Shown piece after piece: positions 50,988 to 59,880 of a DNA stretch of 64,000 nucleotides (its first letter is position 1; each line of letters opens with the position of its first letter). The stretch comes from Salinimicrobium sediminis (GTDB lineage Bacteria > Bacteroidota > Bacteroidia > Flavobacteriales > Flavobacteriaceae): the NCBI RefSeq assembly GCF_900215295.1, contig NZ_OCMF01000005.1:1-64000 (forward strand). The letters are read 5' to 3'. A model generated the notes under the pieces. That model saw nothing but the letters and a program-made list of their open reading frames with translations, was not told the DNA's origin and made no database searches. The position numbers and the translations under genes were made by a program.

Positions 50988-52592
50988 ATGAAAAAAATGA
51001 ACGTTTATCTATTGGGATTGACAATTCTAACCTTCGTATTTTCTTCCTGTAGTAAGGAAGAGAATAAAATTGACCCCGAAACCGATTTTGCTACCCTGAC
51101 CTTTAGTGCCATTGTAGAAGATCTTACTAACAAAGAAACCAGTAAACAATCAACTGCCGATATTCCAATTTGTACCGATGACACTCCTGCCTATGTAGAG
51201 ATCATTCTAATGCAGGAGGATTCAGAAATTGTAGGTTCTGCGGGTGATCCATTTAGAATAGATCTCGTTGCCGGGCAATTATTTACACAAGAAGTTCCGG
51301 AACTTCAACTAACCCCGGGTAATTATACTCTGGAATATTTTGCGGTGTACAATTCAGCAGGAGATCCTATCTGGCTTGCTCCTACGGAGGGAAGCATTCT
51401 TTCTGAATTTGTAGACAACGCCCTGCCCTACAACATTAGTCTCGGGGCAGGAGTGAAAAAATATGTGGATGTTTCTGTTCTTTGTTATGATGATCGTAAC
51501 GTCAACGAATATGGTTACGGATTCTTTGATTTTGAAACAACGGAGACATTTGAATACTGCTTCTTCGCCAATTACTGTGATGAGAATGGACGCCATTATC
51601 CTGCCCGTTATTCTGTAGACATTACAATAGATGGAGAGCCTGTTGTCACCGGAGTGATCAATACTACAGGAACTAACGAAGACGGAGATTGGTATGCAGA
51701 TCCTTTATGCCTCCACTTACCTGACCTTCCGGAATTTGATGACGATGAAGAGTACCTGGATTATACTGTTACCTTGCTTGACTGGGAAGGTGTATATGAT
51801 GCAGAAGAAATGACCATTACCGGCAGCCTTAGCCGAAATGACATAATGGAAAATTTTAATGGTGATGCAGGAATAGATTACGAGCACTTGAGATTTGGAT
51901 GTGAAGATGGAAATGGGGAACTTCCGGATGGGATTCCGAGTTTTGATGCCGCCGCATTTTCAGATCCAACAAATATCACCAATCCATACTACGGTCCTCC
52001 TTCCGATGCTATCTATGAATATGAAGTGTATGAAGTGGAAGATGGAGAATGGGGTGATGAACCTGAAGAAACCGTTTTGATCGAGCGTAGAACTTCAACC
52101 AAGGAAGTAATGGGAATCACTACCGTAATCCAGCATGATGTAGTGTTTGTTGACGGTGTAATTATTGAAGATACAGACGACTGGCTGGCCCAGGATGATG
52201 ACGGCAACCTCTGGTATATGGGTGAGTATTCAGAAAGTTACGATGAACTGGGTAATTTTTTAGGAACTGAAGGGTCATGGGAAGCCGGAGTAGACGGGGC
52301 CCTTCCCGGCTACTGGTTGCCTGGAAATCCTGTTGTTGGACAATTCTATTACCAGGAATATTATGCAGGCGAGGCAGAAGATTATGCTGAAGTCATTGCA
52401 CTAGGAGAAACAGTTGAGGTGAACGGGATAATTTATGAAAATGTCATGATCACCCGCGATGTTAATCCTTTCGAACCTGAAGTGTATGAATTGAAATATT
52501 ATGCTCACGGCACCGGGTTAATCATGGAGGAAGCTTATGAAGAAGGCGAGCTGGTAGAAGTAGTTATCCTTATTGGTATCATGATGGAATAG
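50988..52592 (+). CDS. Two-part lipoprotein with widespread C-terminal domain
   Basis: 534 residues. Lipobox ends in C21 (SSCSKEEN). The N-terminal half (about 30-310) is a Bacteroidota-style beta-rich region with paired cysteines. The C-terminal part (about 335-534) has LWYMGEYSESYDELGNF, EGSWEAGVDGALPGYWLPGNP and YYAGEAEDYAEVIALGETV, which I recall from secreted proteins of actinobacteria and archaea as a separate domain of unknown function. Highly acidic overall. Surface or periplasmic; function unknown. Followed by a strong terminator. Confidence 0.8.
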   Translation: MKKMNVYLLGLTILTFVFSSCSKEENKIDPETDFATLTFSAIVEDLTNKETSKQSTADIPICTDDTPAYVEIILMQEDSEIVGSAGDPFRIDLVAGQLFTQEVPELQLTPGNYTLEYFAVYNSAGDPIWLAPTEGSILSEFVDNALPYNISLGAGVKKYVDVSVLCYDDRNVNEYGYGFFDFETTETFEYCFFANYCDENGRHYPARYSVDITIDGEPVVTGVINTTGTNEDGDWYADPLCLHLPDLPEFDDDEEYLDYTVTLLDWEGVYDAEEMTITGSLSRNDIMENFNGDAGIDYEHLRFGCEDGNGELPDGIPSFDAAAFSDPTNITNPYYGPPSDAIYEYEVYEVEDGEWGDEPEETVLIERRTSTKEVMGITTVIQHDVVFVDGVIIEDTDDWLAQDDDGNLWYMGEYSESYDELGNFLGTEGSWEAGVDGALPGYWLPGNPVVGQFYYQEYYAGEAEDYAEVIALGETVEVNGIIYENVMITRDVNPFEPEVYELKYYAHGTGLIMEEAYEEGELVEVVILIGIMME

Positions 52593-52613
52593 AAATTAAA
52601 AGTTCACCTATAC

Positions 52614-52646
52614 AAAAAAAAGCTCCCGGTTTTTCGGGAGCTTTCT
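52614..52646. terminator. Terminator after the two-part lipoprotein
   Basis: Stem AAGCTCCCG / CGGGAGCTT with loop of T bases, A-run before and T-run after. It closely resembles the purL terminator at 52811 (AGCTCCTG/CAGGAGCT), as if copied from it. Confidence 0.85.
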
Positions 52647-52663
52647 TTTGTAAAGAATTACTG

Positions 52664-52778
52664 TTACTCGTGTTTCTCTGCCCAATTTCTGGCGTTCACC
52701 GAGAATTCTATCCATGAAAGATGTTATATCGGTTCTTTCTCATAGGGTGAACTGTATTTCCCCACACCGACAACCAAA
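52664..52778 (-). pseudogene. Decayed partial duplicate of the purL 3' end
   Basis: On the - strand, 52717-52664 can be read SWIEFSVNARNWAEKHE then TAA, matching the true PurL end WIQAFVNAKEWLEKKK. Then 52778-52719 matches the true gene at 53088-53147, the KFSFPYEKDRYNI coding segment (GATGTTATATCGGT..CTTTCTCATA). About 170 bases between the two segments are missing in the copy, which also has frameshifts. It lies between two similar terminators. A broken tandem copy is the simplest reading. Confidence 0.8.
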
Positions 52779-52810
52779 AGTTTCTGGGTATAGACTAAAA
52801 AAGGTCAATA

Positions 52811-52836
52811 AAAAAGCTCCTGTAAAAACAGGAGCT
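52811..52836 (-). terminator. Terminator of purL
   Basis: Stem AAGCTCCTG / CAGGAGCTT with T/A loop, followed by TTTTTT on the - strand, 25 bases beyond the purL stop. Confidence 0.88.
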
Positions 52837-52860
52837 TCAAAAATGTCATTTTTAAAGGTA

Positions 52861-55800
52861 TTATTTTTTCTTCTCCAGCCACTCTTTTGCATTCACAAAA
52901 GCTTGTATCCACGGAGTGATCTCATCATTTCTGTCTTTTGGGTAATGTGCCCAGTTCCAGGGGAAGGTGGATCTTTCCAGGTGAGGCATCATGGCAAGGT
53001 GACGCCCGTCATCACTTACTATCATTGCCGTGTTGTGGTGTGACCCGTTAGGGTTGGCGGGATATTCCTCATATCCATATTCACCGATGATGTTATATCG
53101 GTCTTTCTCATAAGGGAAACTGAATTTTCCTTCGCCGTGCGCAGCCCAGATTCCCAGGCGGGTGCCGGAAAGCGAATGCATCATTACCGAATCATTATCT
53201 GCAATCTCCATAGAAGTGAAATTACATTCGAATTTATGAGATTCGTTATGCAGCATTTTTGGCTTCTCTTCATGATCTGGATGTAAAAGGCCTAATTCTA
53301 TGAACAGCTGGCAACCATTACAAACTCCGAGGGAAAGCGTATTTTCTCTCGCAAAGAAGTTATCCAAAGCTGCTTTGGCTTTCTCATTATACAGGAAGGC
53401 TCCTGCCCAGCCTTTGGCGCTTCCTAAAACATCTGAATTCGAGAATCCTCCCACTGCGGCTATAAACTGAATATCTTCCAGCGTCTCCCTTCCCGAAATA
53501 AGATCGGTCATGTGCACATCTTTTACATCAAAACCTGCAAGATCCATAGCATAGGCCATCTCTCTTTCAGAATTCGATCCCTTTTCACGAATGATCGCTG
53601 CCTTAATCCGCGGCTCCCCACCTTTGGAGGGGCCGGGGGAGGCAGGTAACTTTCCTGTGAATCCTTCCGGGAACCTGAACTGCAGTGGTTGTTTTGCATA
53701 ATTGCGGTAGCGCTCGGCGGCGTTATCCCTTCCGCTTTGTTTCTGGTCGAGCAGAAAAGAAGTTTTTGCCCAGGTATCGCGCAGCTTCGGAATATCGAAC
53801 TTCAAAGTTTCTTCCCCGTTCTTTATTTTTAGGGTCTTGCCTTCAGTTACTTTTCCGATCTTGAAGAATTCGACTCCTTTTTCCTTCAACATGTCTTCTA
53901 CAGAAGAATCTTTCCCCTGAAATACAATTCCACAGTTCTCCGAAAAAAGCAATTTTACGCTGTCCTTTTCTTTCAGCTTTGTAAGATTAAATTCGGCAGC
54001 AAGATTCACATCCGCAAAACACATTTCCAGCAAGGTGGTAATAAGCCCACCCGAAGCTACATCATGTCCTGCCAGAATGAGGTCCTGTTTGATCAACTTC
54101 TGAATCGCATTGAAAGCGGTAGCAAATTTCTGATCATCCTTAATTGTTGGAGCCTGAGCACCCACGCGGTTAAGGATCTGTCCAAAAGAGGAACCTCCTA
54201 ATTTAAATTCATCCTGTGAGAGGTTTATATAATAAATTGCGCCTCCGTCCTTTTGCAAAACAGGTTCAACAACCTTTATGATATTGTCACAGTGCCCCGC
54301 GGCCGAGATGATGACCGTTCCGGGCGCCAGTACGTTGCCATCTTCATAACGCTGTTTCATAGAAAGTGAATCCTTTCCCGTCGGCACATTAATTCCGAGG
54401 GAAATTGCAAAGTCTGACACTCCCTGCACAGCTTCGTAAAGCCTGGCATCTTCACCTTCATTATTACATGGCCACATCCAGTTCGCAGATAAAGAAACCG
54501 ATTTCAAGCCTTTTTCAAGGGGAGCCCAAACGATGTTGGAAAGGGCTTCGGCAATGGAATTCTTTGAACCCGCAACAGGATCGATCAACGCCGAAACAGG
54601 GGAGTGGCCAATTGAAGTTGCCACACCTTCTTTTCCTTTGTAATCGAGGGCCATCACGCCTACGTTATTCAGTGGTAACTGAAGGGGACCGGCGGTTTGT
54701 TGTTTAGCCACCCTTCCGGTTACGCAGCGGTCAACTTTATTGGTAAGCCAGTCTTTGGAACCCACAGCTTCCAGTTGCAGTACCTGCTCCAGGTATTTCT
54801 GAAAGTTTTTCGGGTTATATTCAACTTCGGAATAATTTCGCTCGATGGTCTTGTCCTTCATCACCATTTTTGGTGAACTTCCAAACATATCTCCCAGCGC
54901 GAGATCCATTGGTTTAGCGCCTGTTTTCTGACTCTCAAAGGTGAATTTCCTGTCTTCGGTTACTTCACCTACGGCGTAGAGCGGTGTTCTCTCGCGTTCG
55001 GCGATCCTTTTCATTTGCTGCAGGTTCTCTTCAGAAATGATCAATCCCATACGTTCCTGGGACTCGTTTCCAATGATCTCCTTTGCCGAAAGCGTGGGAT
55101 CTCCAACAGGCAATTTGTCAAGATCGATATGTCCACCGGTATCTTCCACTAATTCGCTGAGACAGTTTAAATGGCCTCCTGCACCATGATCATGAATGGA
55201 TACAATGGTGTTCTCATCTGCCTCCACCATTGCACGAATGGTATTTGCAGCGCGTTTTTGCATTTCGGGATTGGAACGTTGGATCGCGTTTAGTTCGATC
55301 CCGCTGCTGAATTCTCCAGTGTCTGCAGAAGAAACCGCTGCACCGCCCATTCCAATCCTGTAATTCTCACCTCCTAAAACAACGATCTGATCTCCCTTTT
55401 TTGGAGCTCCTTTGATGGCCTGGTCTGCTTTTCCATAACCAATTCCGCCGGCAAGCATGATCACTTTATCGTAACCCAAAGCTCTCCGGTTTTCCGAATG
55501 TTCGAAAGTGAACACCGATCCTGCAATAAGCGGCTGCCCGAATTTATTACCAAAATCTGAAGCCCCGTTAGAAGCTTTGATCAATATATCCATCGGAGTT
55601 TGGTAAAGCCATGGCCTTGCAGGAAAAGCTTTTTCCCACTCGCGGTTTTCTTCCAGCCTTGAATAAGAGGTCATGTAAACAGCGGTTCCTGCAAGGGGCA
55701 GCGAACCTTTTCCCCCCGCAAGCCTGTCACGGATCTCGCCACCGCTTCCGGTTGCAGCCCCGTTAAAAGGCTCTACTGTTGTAGGGAAATTATGGGTTTC

Positions 55801-56538
55801 GGCCTTTAAAGAGATGACCGATTCAAATTCTTTTTTCTGATAATAATCGGGTTTGTCTGCCGATTTTGGCGCAAACTGCTCCACCCTTGGACCTTTTATA
55901 AAAGCCACGTTATCTTTATATGCTGATACGATCTCGTTAGGATTTTCTTCAGAAGTTTTCCTGATGAGCTTAAAAAGGGAGACAGGTTTTTCCTTTCCGT
56001 CGATCTCGAAAACTCCATTAAAGATCTTATGGCGACAATGTTCGGAATTTACCTGAGAGAATCCGAATACTTCAGAATCGGTAAGCTTTCTCCCAATCCT
56101 TTTAGAAAGATCTTCAAGATATTTTACCTCTTCATCATTAAGGGCTAATCCCTCTTTGTTGTTGTAGGCAGCTATATTATCGACTTCTTTTACAGGTTCG
56201 GGTTCTATGTTGATGGTAAAGATATTTTGATCCAGACCTTTATACTTCTGGGAAAGCATAGGATCAAAATCATGATAATGCTCATCAACTTTGTAAAATT
56301 CTTCAATACGGCGAATGCCTTCAATACCCATATTCTGGGTAATCTCCACGGCATTTGTACTCCAGGGAGTGATCATGGCAGCACGCGGACCAACAAAAAA
56401 ATCTGCCAGGGCAGATTTTTCTAAATATTGTGCGTCTCCAAAAAGCCAGTCAAGTTTAGCGATATTTTCGGCCGAAAGTGCCTTATGCGTATCGACCGCA
56501 TATACTTTATTGGGGTAATTTCCGAAGAATAAGATCAT
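52861..56538 (-). CDS. purL: Phosphoribosylformylglycinamidine synthase (PurL, single-chain)
   Basis: 1225 residues, large type with synthetase and glutaminase in one chain. Synthetase motifs include SLKAETHNFPTTVEPFNGAATGSGGEIRD, PTGKDSLSMKQRY and AGHDVASGGLI; the glutaminase has nucleophile Cys in GVCNGCQLF and His/Glu in MMPHLERS. It converts FGAR plus glutamine and ATP to FGAM, step 4 of purine synthesis. Between the two parts the chain has a Pro/Gly/Ser-rich insert (PASPGPSKGGEPR) coded by a dispersed DNA repeat (53613-53646). Upstream promoter box at 56564. Confidence 0.96.
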   Translation of the reverse strand: MILFFGNYPNKVYAVDTHKALSAENIAKLDWLFGDAQYLEKSALADFFVGPRAAMITPWSTNAVEITQNMGIEGIRRIEEFYKVDEHYHDFDPMLSQKYKGLDQNIFTINIEPEPVKEVDNIAAYNNKEGLALNDEEVKYLEDLSKRIGRKLTDSEVFGFSQVNSEHCRHKIFNGVFEIDGKEKPVSLFKLIRKTSEENPNEIVSAYKDNVAFIKGPRVEQFAPKSADKPDYYQKKEFESVISLKAETHNFPTTVEPFNGAATGSGGEIRDRLAGGKGSLPLAGTAVYMTSYSRLEENREWEKAFPARPWLYQTPMDILIKASNGASDFGNKFGQPLIAGSVFTFEHSENRRALGYDKVIMLAGGIGYGKADQAIKGAPKKGDQIVVLGGENYRIGMGGAAVSSADTGEFSSGIELNAIQRSNPEMQKRAANTIRAMVEADENTIVSIHDHGAGGHLNCLSELVEDTGGHIDLDKLPVGDPTLSAKEIIGNESQERMGLIISEENLQQMKRIAERERTPLYAVGEVTEDRKFTFESQKTGAKPMDLALGDMFGSSPKMVMKDKTIERNYSEVEYNPKNFQKYLEQVLQLEAVGSKDWLTNKVDRCVTGRVAKQQTAGPLQLPLNNVGVMALDYKGKEGVATSIGHSPVSALIDPVAGSKNSIAEALSNIVWAPLEKGLKSVSLSANWMWPCNNEGEDARLYEAVQGVSDFAISLGINVPTGKDSLSMKQRYEDGNVLAPGTVIISAAGHCDNIIKVVEPVLQKDGGAIYYINLSQDEFKLGGSSFGQILNRVGAQAPTIKDDQKFATAFNAIQKLIKQDLILAGHDVASGGLITTLLEMCFADVNLAAEFNLTKLKEKDSVKLLFSENCGIVFQGKDSSVEDMLKEKGVEFFKIGKVTEGKTLKIKNGEETLKFDIPKLRDTWAKTSFLLDQKQSGRDNAAERYRNYAKQPLQFRFPEGFTGKLPASPGPSKGGEPRIKAAIIREKGSNSEREMAYAMDLAGFDVKDVHMTDLISGRETLEDIQFIAAVGGFSNSDVLGSAKGWAGAFLYNEKAKAALDNFFARENTLSLGVCNGCQLFIELGLLHPDHEEKPKMLHNESHKFECNFTSMEIADNDSVMMHSLSGTRLGIWAAHGEGKFSFPYEKDRYNIIGEYGYEEYPANPNGSHHNTAMIVSDDGRHLAMMPHLERSTFPWNWAHYPKDRNDEITPWIQAFVNAKEWLEKKK
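53613..53646. repeat. Intergenic-type repeat element inside purL coding sequence
   Basis: CTCCCCACCTTTGGAGGGGC followed by GGGGGAGGCAG encodes the peptide PASPGPSKGGEPR in frame. The sequence has an imperfect hairpin and the same composition and style as the CT/GA-rich element near 515-656. It sits at the junction of synthetase and glutaminase parts. Confidence 0.6.
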
Positions 56539-56563
56539 TCTGTGGGTTTTGTGTGTTGTGCCG

Positions 56564-56571
56564 CAAATTTA
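56564..56571 (-). promoter_or_regulatory. Candidate -7 box (TAAATTTG) for purL
   Basis: On the - strand TAAATTTG, an exact TAnnTTTG, 25 bases before the ATG at 56538. Confidence 0.5.
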
Positions 56572-56608
56572 CATTTTTTAATATTTGTTTTCCTGTCCCA
56601 AAAGAAAA

Positions 56609-56644
56609 AAGCCACTAATTCAGCAGACTGAAAAAGTGGCTTTT
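56609..56644 (-). terminator. Terminator after the endonuclease I gene
   Basis: Stem AAGCCACT / AGTGGCTT with an internal second pairing (TTCAG/CTGAA), and a T-run on the - strand. Confidence 0.85.
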
Positions 56645-56664
56645 AATTTTAGATTTTAGAGAAC

Positions 56665-58503
56665 CTATAGCTCGCCAAATCCTGAAACATCTTCATGATC
56701 GGTACTTATCACCCATTCATCTGTAAGGAAAGTAGAGCTGGGAGAAGTTATGGTTGTTTTTCTTCTCATATTCACGTCTTTGGCAAAATCTGCCCCGCCT
56801 TCAACTCCAATCAAGTCTATAATTTCGCCATTTTTTACAAGGGCAACAGGATCATTACCGTTGAAATTCACGATGTCATGGTTGATCTCAATGTCTGCCT
56901 GTAAACCGGCGTAATCTGCACCTTCATTAGCGATTACCAGAACTGCACCTGCTTCAAGAGTTCCCTGAAGCTGGTAAGCGTCACCCCATCTTGCAGGATC
57001 ACCATTTGTCATTTTCTTAAGGGAATATGCCGATAGATCTATAGCTTCAGAAGTTGGGTTACCAATTTCCAGGATCTTATTATATCCAAAACCTTCGGTA
57101 TATTCACTGATGATTAGATCTGTGCTTCCGGTTTCTCCGGTTGCTACTTCTGTGGTAACTTCAACTGCGGCAGAAACTTCAGAAACATTATCGTAAAGAT
57201 CTCTGGCTGCTACAGCAAAGGAGTAAGTCGTAACTGCTGTAAGTCCGGCAACAGTATATTCATTGGTTTCTACAGTTTCGTAGAATTCCCCGTTCATGTA
57301 GATATCATAGCCGGCGATTCCTGCATTATCTGTAGACGCATCCCAGGTTAAAGTAACAGAGGTTACTGCTACATTTGAAACTTTTAGGTTCTGTGGAACA
57401 GATGGAGCTTCTTCATCGGCATTAGTGGTACCTTCAACAGCGGCACTGGCATCAGAAATATTTCCGGCAGCATCTGCTGCGGTAATGGTGAATTCATAAG
57501 TTACTCCGGGATCAAGACCTTCCACGGTAACCGAAGTTGAAGAAACGGCAGTATAATATTCTCCGTCAACATTCACATTATACTTTGCAACCCCTTCATT
57601 ATCTGTCGCAGCTTCCCAGCTTAAGGTTACGGTTTCAAAGGTCACTTCATCTACAGTAACATTTTGAGGTACAGTGGGGGCTTGAGAATCTGGTTCCTCA
57701 GCCTCTCCATCCCAACGATTGTCGGCTTCCGGTCCTTCCCAGATGCGGGTAGCAAGATGTGGATTGTCAATAAATGGATTACGGTTACCCTGTGCATCCT
57801 CGATAACCTCGTTTCTTTGCTTTTCAATAGCAGAAACAGGATCCTCAGCATTCCATTCCAGGAAAAGATCCATACCTCCCATGGTATCAAAAGATTCATC
57901 ATATCTCAGGTTCATGTACATGATGATCCTGGCTACATCGCCTCTCCATTCATCTCCCGGAAAGAATGCTTCTCCTTTTAATGAATATTTTCCTTCTCCA
58001 TCTATATAAGGGTAGTTCCAGCGTAGCGTGTTTACATCTTTATCGGCTACTCTAAGTACATGAAGATCGGCCTCAGCTTCATTTTCCAGATAAGAGCGGG
58101 GATAGATGTGTTCTGTGTTAAAGGTTTGCGGAGAATAGGAATTATTACCTGACTCATATTCTCTTTTGTCCCTGCTTTCCCCGGTGTAAACAAGAATTAC
58201 ATTGTCGGGATTATTAGGATCTTCATCGGCGTCATATAAATAATCATGCCTTTGAGTATATTCAAGGAAAGTTCCATGTTTAGCAATGGTGTGGGCCGCG
58301 AGTTCATCATATAACTCAGCTCCCTCCAGGTTAAAATCCACGCCGGCATAATAGGCGTCAAGAGCTTCAGGAATTTCATAAAAATTTTCAACTACAGGTG
58401 GCTCAGGTTCCGGTTGGGGATTGATAGGATCACCTCCGTCATCAGAACTACAACCTAAAAGGAAAAGCACTGTCAAAAAGGGTAAATAAAAGGTATTCTT
58501 CAT
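56665..58503 (-). CDS. Endonuclease I family lipoprotein with two Fn3 and a lamin-tail domain
   Basis: 612 residues. Lipobox ends in C18 (LLGCSSDD). Endonuclease I domain (about 45-268) with catalytic His in FNTEHIYPRSYL and the Asn/Asp-rich AEADLHVLRVADKDVNTLR; Fn3 domains at about 273-362 and 366-453; lamin-tail domain (LTD) at about 460-590 (DLIISEYTEGFGYNKILEIGNP). It is a secreted or surface nuclease, presumably for using external DNA as phosphate or nitrogen source. No type IX sorting domain at the C-terminus, so anchoring is through the lipid. Confidence 0.92.
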   Translation of the reverse strand: MKNTFYLPFLTVLFLLGCSSDDGGDPINPQPEPEPPVVENFYEIPEALDAYYAGVDFNLEGAELYDELAAHTIAKHGTFLEYTQRHDYLYDADEDPNNPDNVILVYTGESRDKREYESGNNSYSPQTFNTEHIYPRSYLENEAEADLHVLRVADKDVNTLRWNYPYIDGEGKYSLKGEAFFPGDEWRGDVARIIMYMNLRYDESFDTMGGMDLFLEWNAEDPVSAIEKQRNEVIEDAQGNRNPFIDNPHLATRIWEGPEADNRWDGEAEEPDSQAPTVPQNVTVDEVTFETVTLSWEAATDNEGVAKYNVNVDGEYYTAVSSTSVTVEGLDPGVTYEFTITAADAAGNISDASAAVEGTTNADEEAPSVPQNLKVSNVAVTSVTLTWDASTDNAGIAGYDIYMNGEFYETVETNEYTVAGLTAVTTYSFAVAARDLYDNVSEVSAAVEVTTEVATGETGSTDLIISEYTEGFGYNKILEIGNPTSEAIDLSAYSLKKMTNGDPARWGDAYQLQGTLEAGAVLVIANEGADYAGLQADIEINHDIVNFNGNDPVALVKNGEIIDLIGVEGGADFAKDVNMRRKTTITSPSSTFLTDEWVISTDHEDVSGFGEL

Positions 58504-58591
58504 TGTAAAGAAATTATAGATTGAGGAAATATAATGTTTAACTGCAAATCTAAAAGATTATTTAAAAAACGGCTGCGAATTGCTTCTGAAA

Positions 58592-59806
58592 TTATTTTTT
58601 CTCTAATAATGCCATGTAAAAACCATCAAAACCGGTTTCACTGGAAAGGATCTTTTGTTGATCCTTTAAACTGAAATTTTTCCCATCTTCTGAAGCAAGA
58701 AATTTCTCCACCTGTTCCTCGTTTTCTGAAGGTAAGACAGAGCAGGTTGCATATACCAGTTTACCTCCATCTTTTACCATTTTAGAATACTGTTTCAGGA
58801 TCTCCTCCTGGGTCATTTTTATAGTCTCTATAAATTCCGGCTGTAACTTCCATTTTGCATCGGGATTACGGCTAAGGACTCCAAGTCCGCTACAAGGTGC
58901 ATCGATCAAAACCCTGTCTGCACTTCCGTAAAGCTTTTTTACCACTTTGGTAGAATCTATTACGCGGGGTTCAATATTATGAGCACCGGCGCGACGGGCG
59001 CGGCGTTTTAATTCTTTCAATTTATTATCATAGATATCTGTAGCGATCAACTGGCCTTTATTTTCCATCAAGGCAGCCAGGTGCAGAGATTTTCCTCCGG
59101 CCCCCGCACAGGTATCCACCACTCTCATGCCGGGTTGAACTTCAAGGAATTGTGCCACCATTTGTGAAGAGGCATCCTGTACTTCAAAAAATCCATTTTT
59201 AAAAGCTTCTGTTCTAAAAACATTGGTTCTTTCATTGAGCTGAAGTGCATCAGGATAACCTTCTAAAAAGGTAGTTTCTATTCCCTCTTTTTGAAGCTCC
59301 TGTTGTAGTTTTTCCCGCGTGGTCTTAAGGGTATTTGCTCTTAACACCACAGGAGCCTGCTGATTGAGGGCATGAATTTCCTTTTCCCAAACTTCTTCTC
59401 CCAATTCCTTAACTCCCATCTCATCAAGCCAGTCTGGTACTGATTCCCGGTATTTCCTGATCTTGCTTAGTTCATCAAATTTTCCTTTGATGCGGCGGGT
59501 AGGAACAGGCTCGATCTGTTTCCAGTCAGACGGAATTTCAATCCCTCTTAAGGTCGCCCATACTGCAAACAGCCGAAAAAGATTTTCCCTGGAATAAGGT
59601 GCCTTAACTTCAGCAATTTCAGAATAAAGTCTTTTCCAGCGAACTATGTCGTAAGTGGTTTCAGCAATAAAGCTCCGATCCCTTGCTCCCCAACGTTTAT
59701 CTCGTTTCAGGGTTTTTTCGATGACCTTATCGGCATAAGCTCCTTCATTAAAAATTTCACTAAGGGCATCAACGGTAGCAAAGACCAGATTTCTGTACAA
59801 GCGCAT
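58592..59806 (-). CDS. RsmB-type RNA (cytosine-C5) methyltransferase
   Basis: 404 residues. N-terminal NusB-like helical part (1-150), then SAM-binding motif I VVDTCAGAGGKSLHLAA, motif IV DAPCSGLGVLSRNPD and catalytic motif VI YATCSVLPSENEEQ, with both cysteines used in m5C transfer. The target is probably 16S rRNA. The C-terminus ends in FDGFYMALLEKK, a normal family end. Monocistronic; promoter box at 59825. Confidence 0.93.
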   Translation of the reverse strand: MRLYRNLVFATVDALSEIFNEGAYADKVIEKTLKRDKRWGARDRSFIAETTYDIVRWKRLYSEIAEVKAPYSRENLFRLFAVWATLRGIEIPSDWKQIEPVPTRRIKGKFDELSKIRKYRESVPDWLDEMGVKELGEEVWEKEIHALNQQAPVVLRANTLKTTREKLQQELQKEGIETTFLEGYPDALQLNERTNVFRTEAFKNGFFEVQDASSQMVAQFLEVQPGMRVVDTCAGAGGKSLHLAALMENKGQLIATDIYDNKLKELKRRARRAGAHNIEPRVIDSTKVVKKLYGSADRVLIDAPCSGLGVLSRNPDAKWKLQPEFIETIKMTQEEILKQYSKMVKDGGKLVYATCSVLPSENEEQVEKFLASEDGKNFSLKDQQKILSSETGFDGFYMALLEKK

Positions 59807-59824
59807 AAAAATAATTTAAAGGCG

Positions 59825-59832
59825 CAAAGGTA
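59825..59832 (-). promoter_or_regulatory. Candidate -7 box (TACCTTTG) for the rsmB-like gene
   Basis: On the - strand TACCTTTG, an exact TAnnTTTG, 18 bases before the ATG at 59806. On the + strand TATCTTTA at 59857-59864 is a near match for the divergent gene at 59881. Confidence 0.5.
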
Positions 59833-59880
59833 AGGTTTTTAAACTTCGGAAAAATCTATCTTTACCTTCAAATTCCGGAT

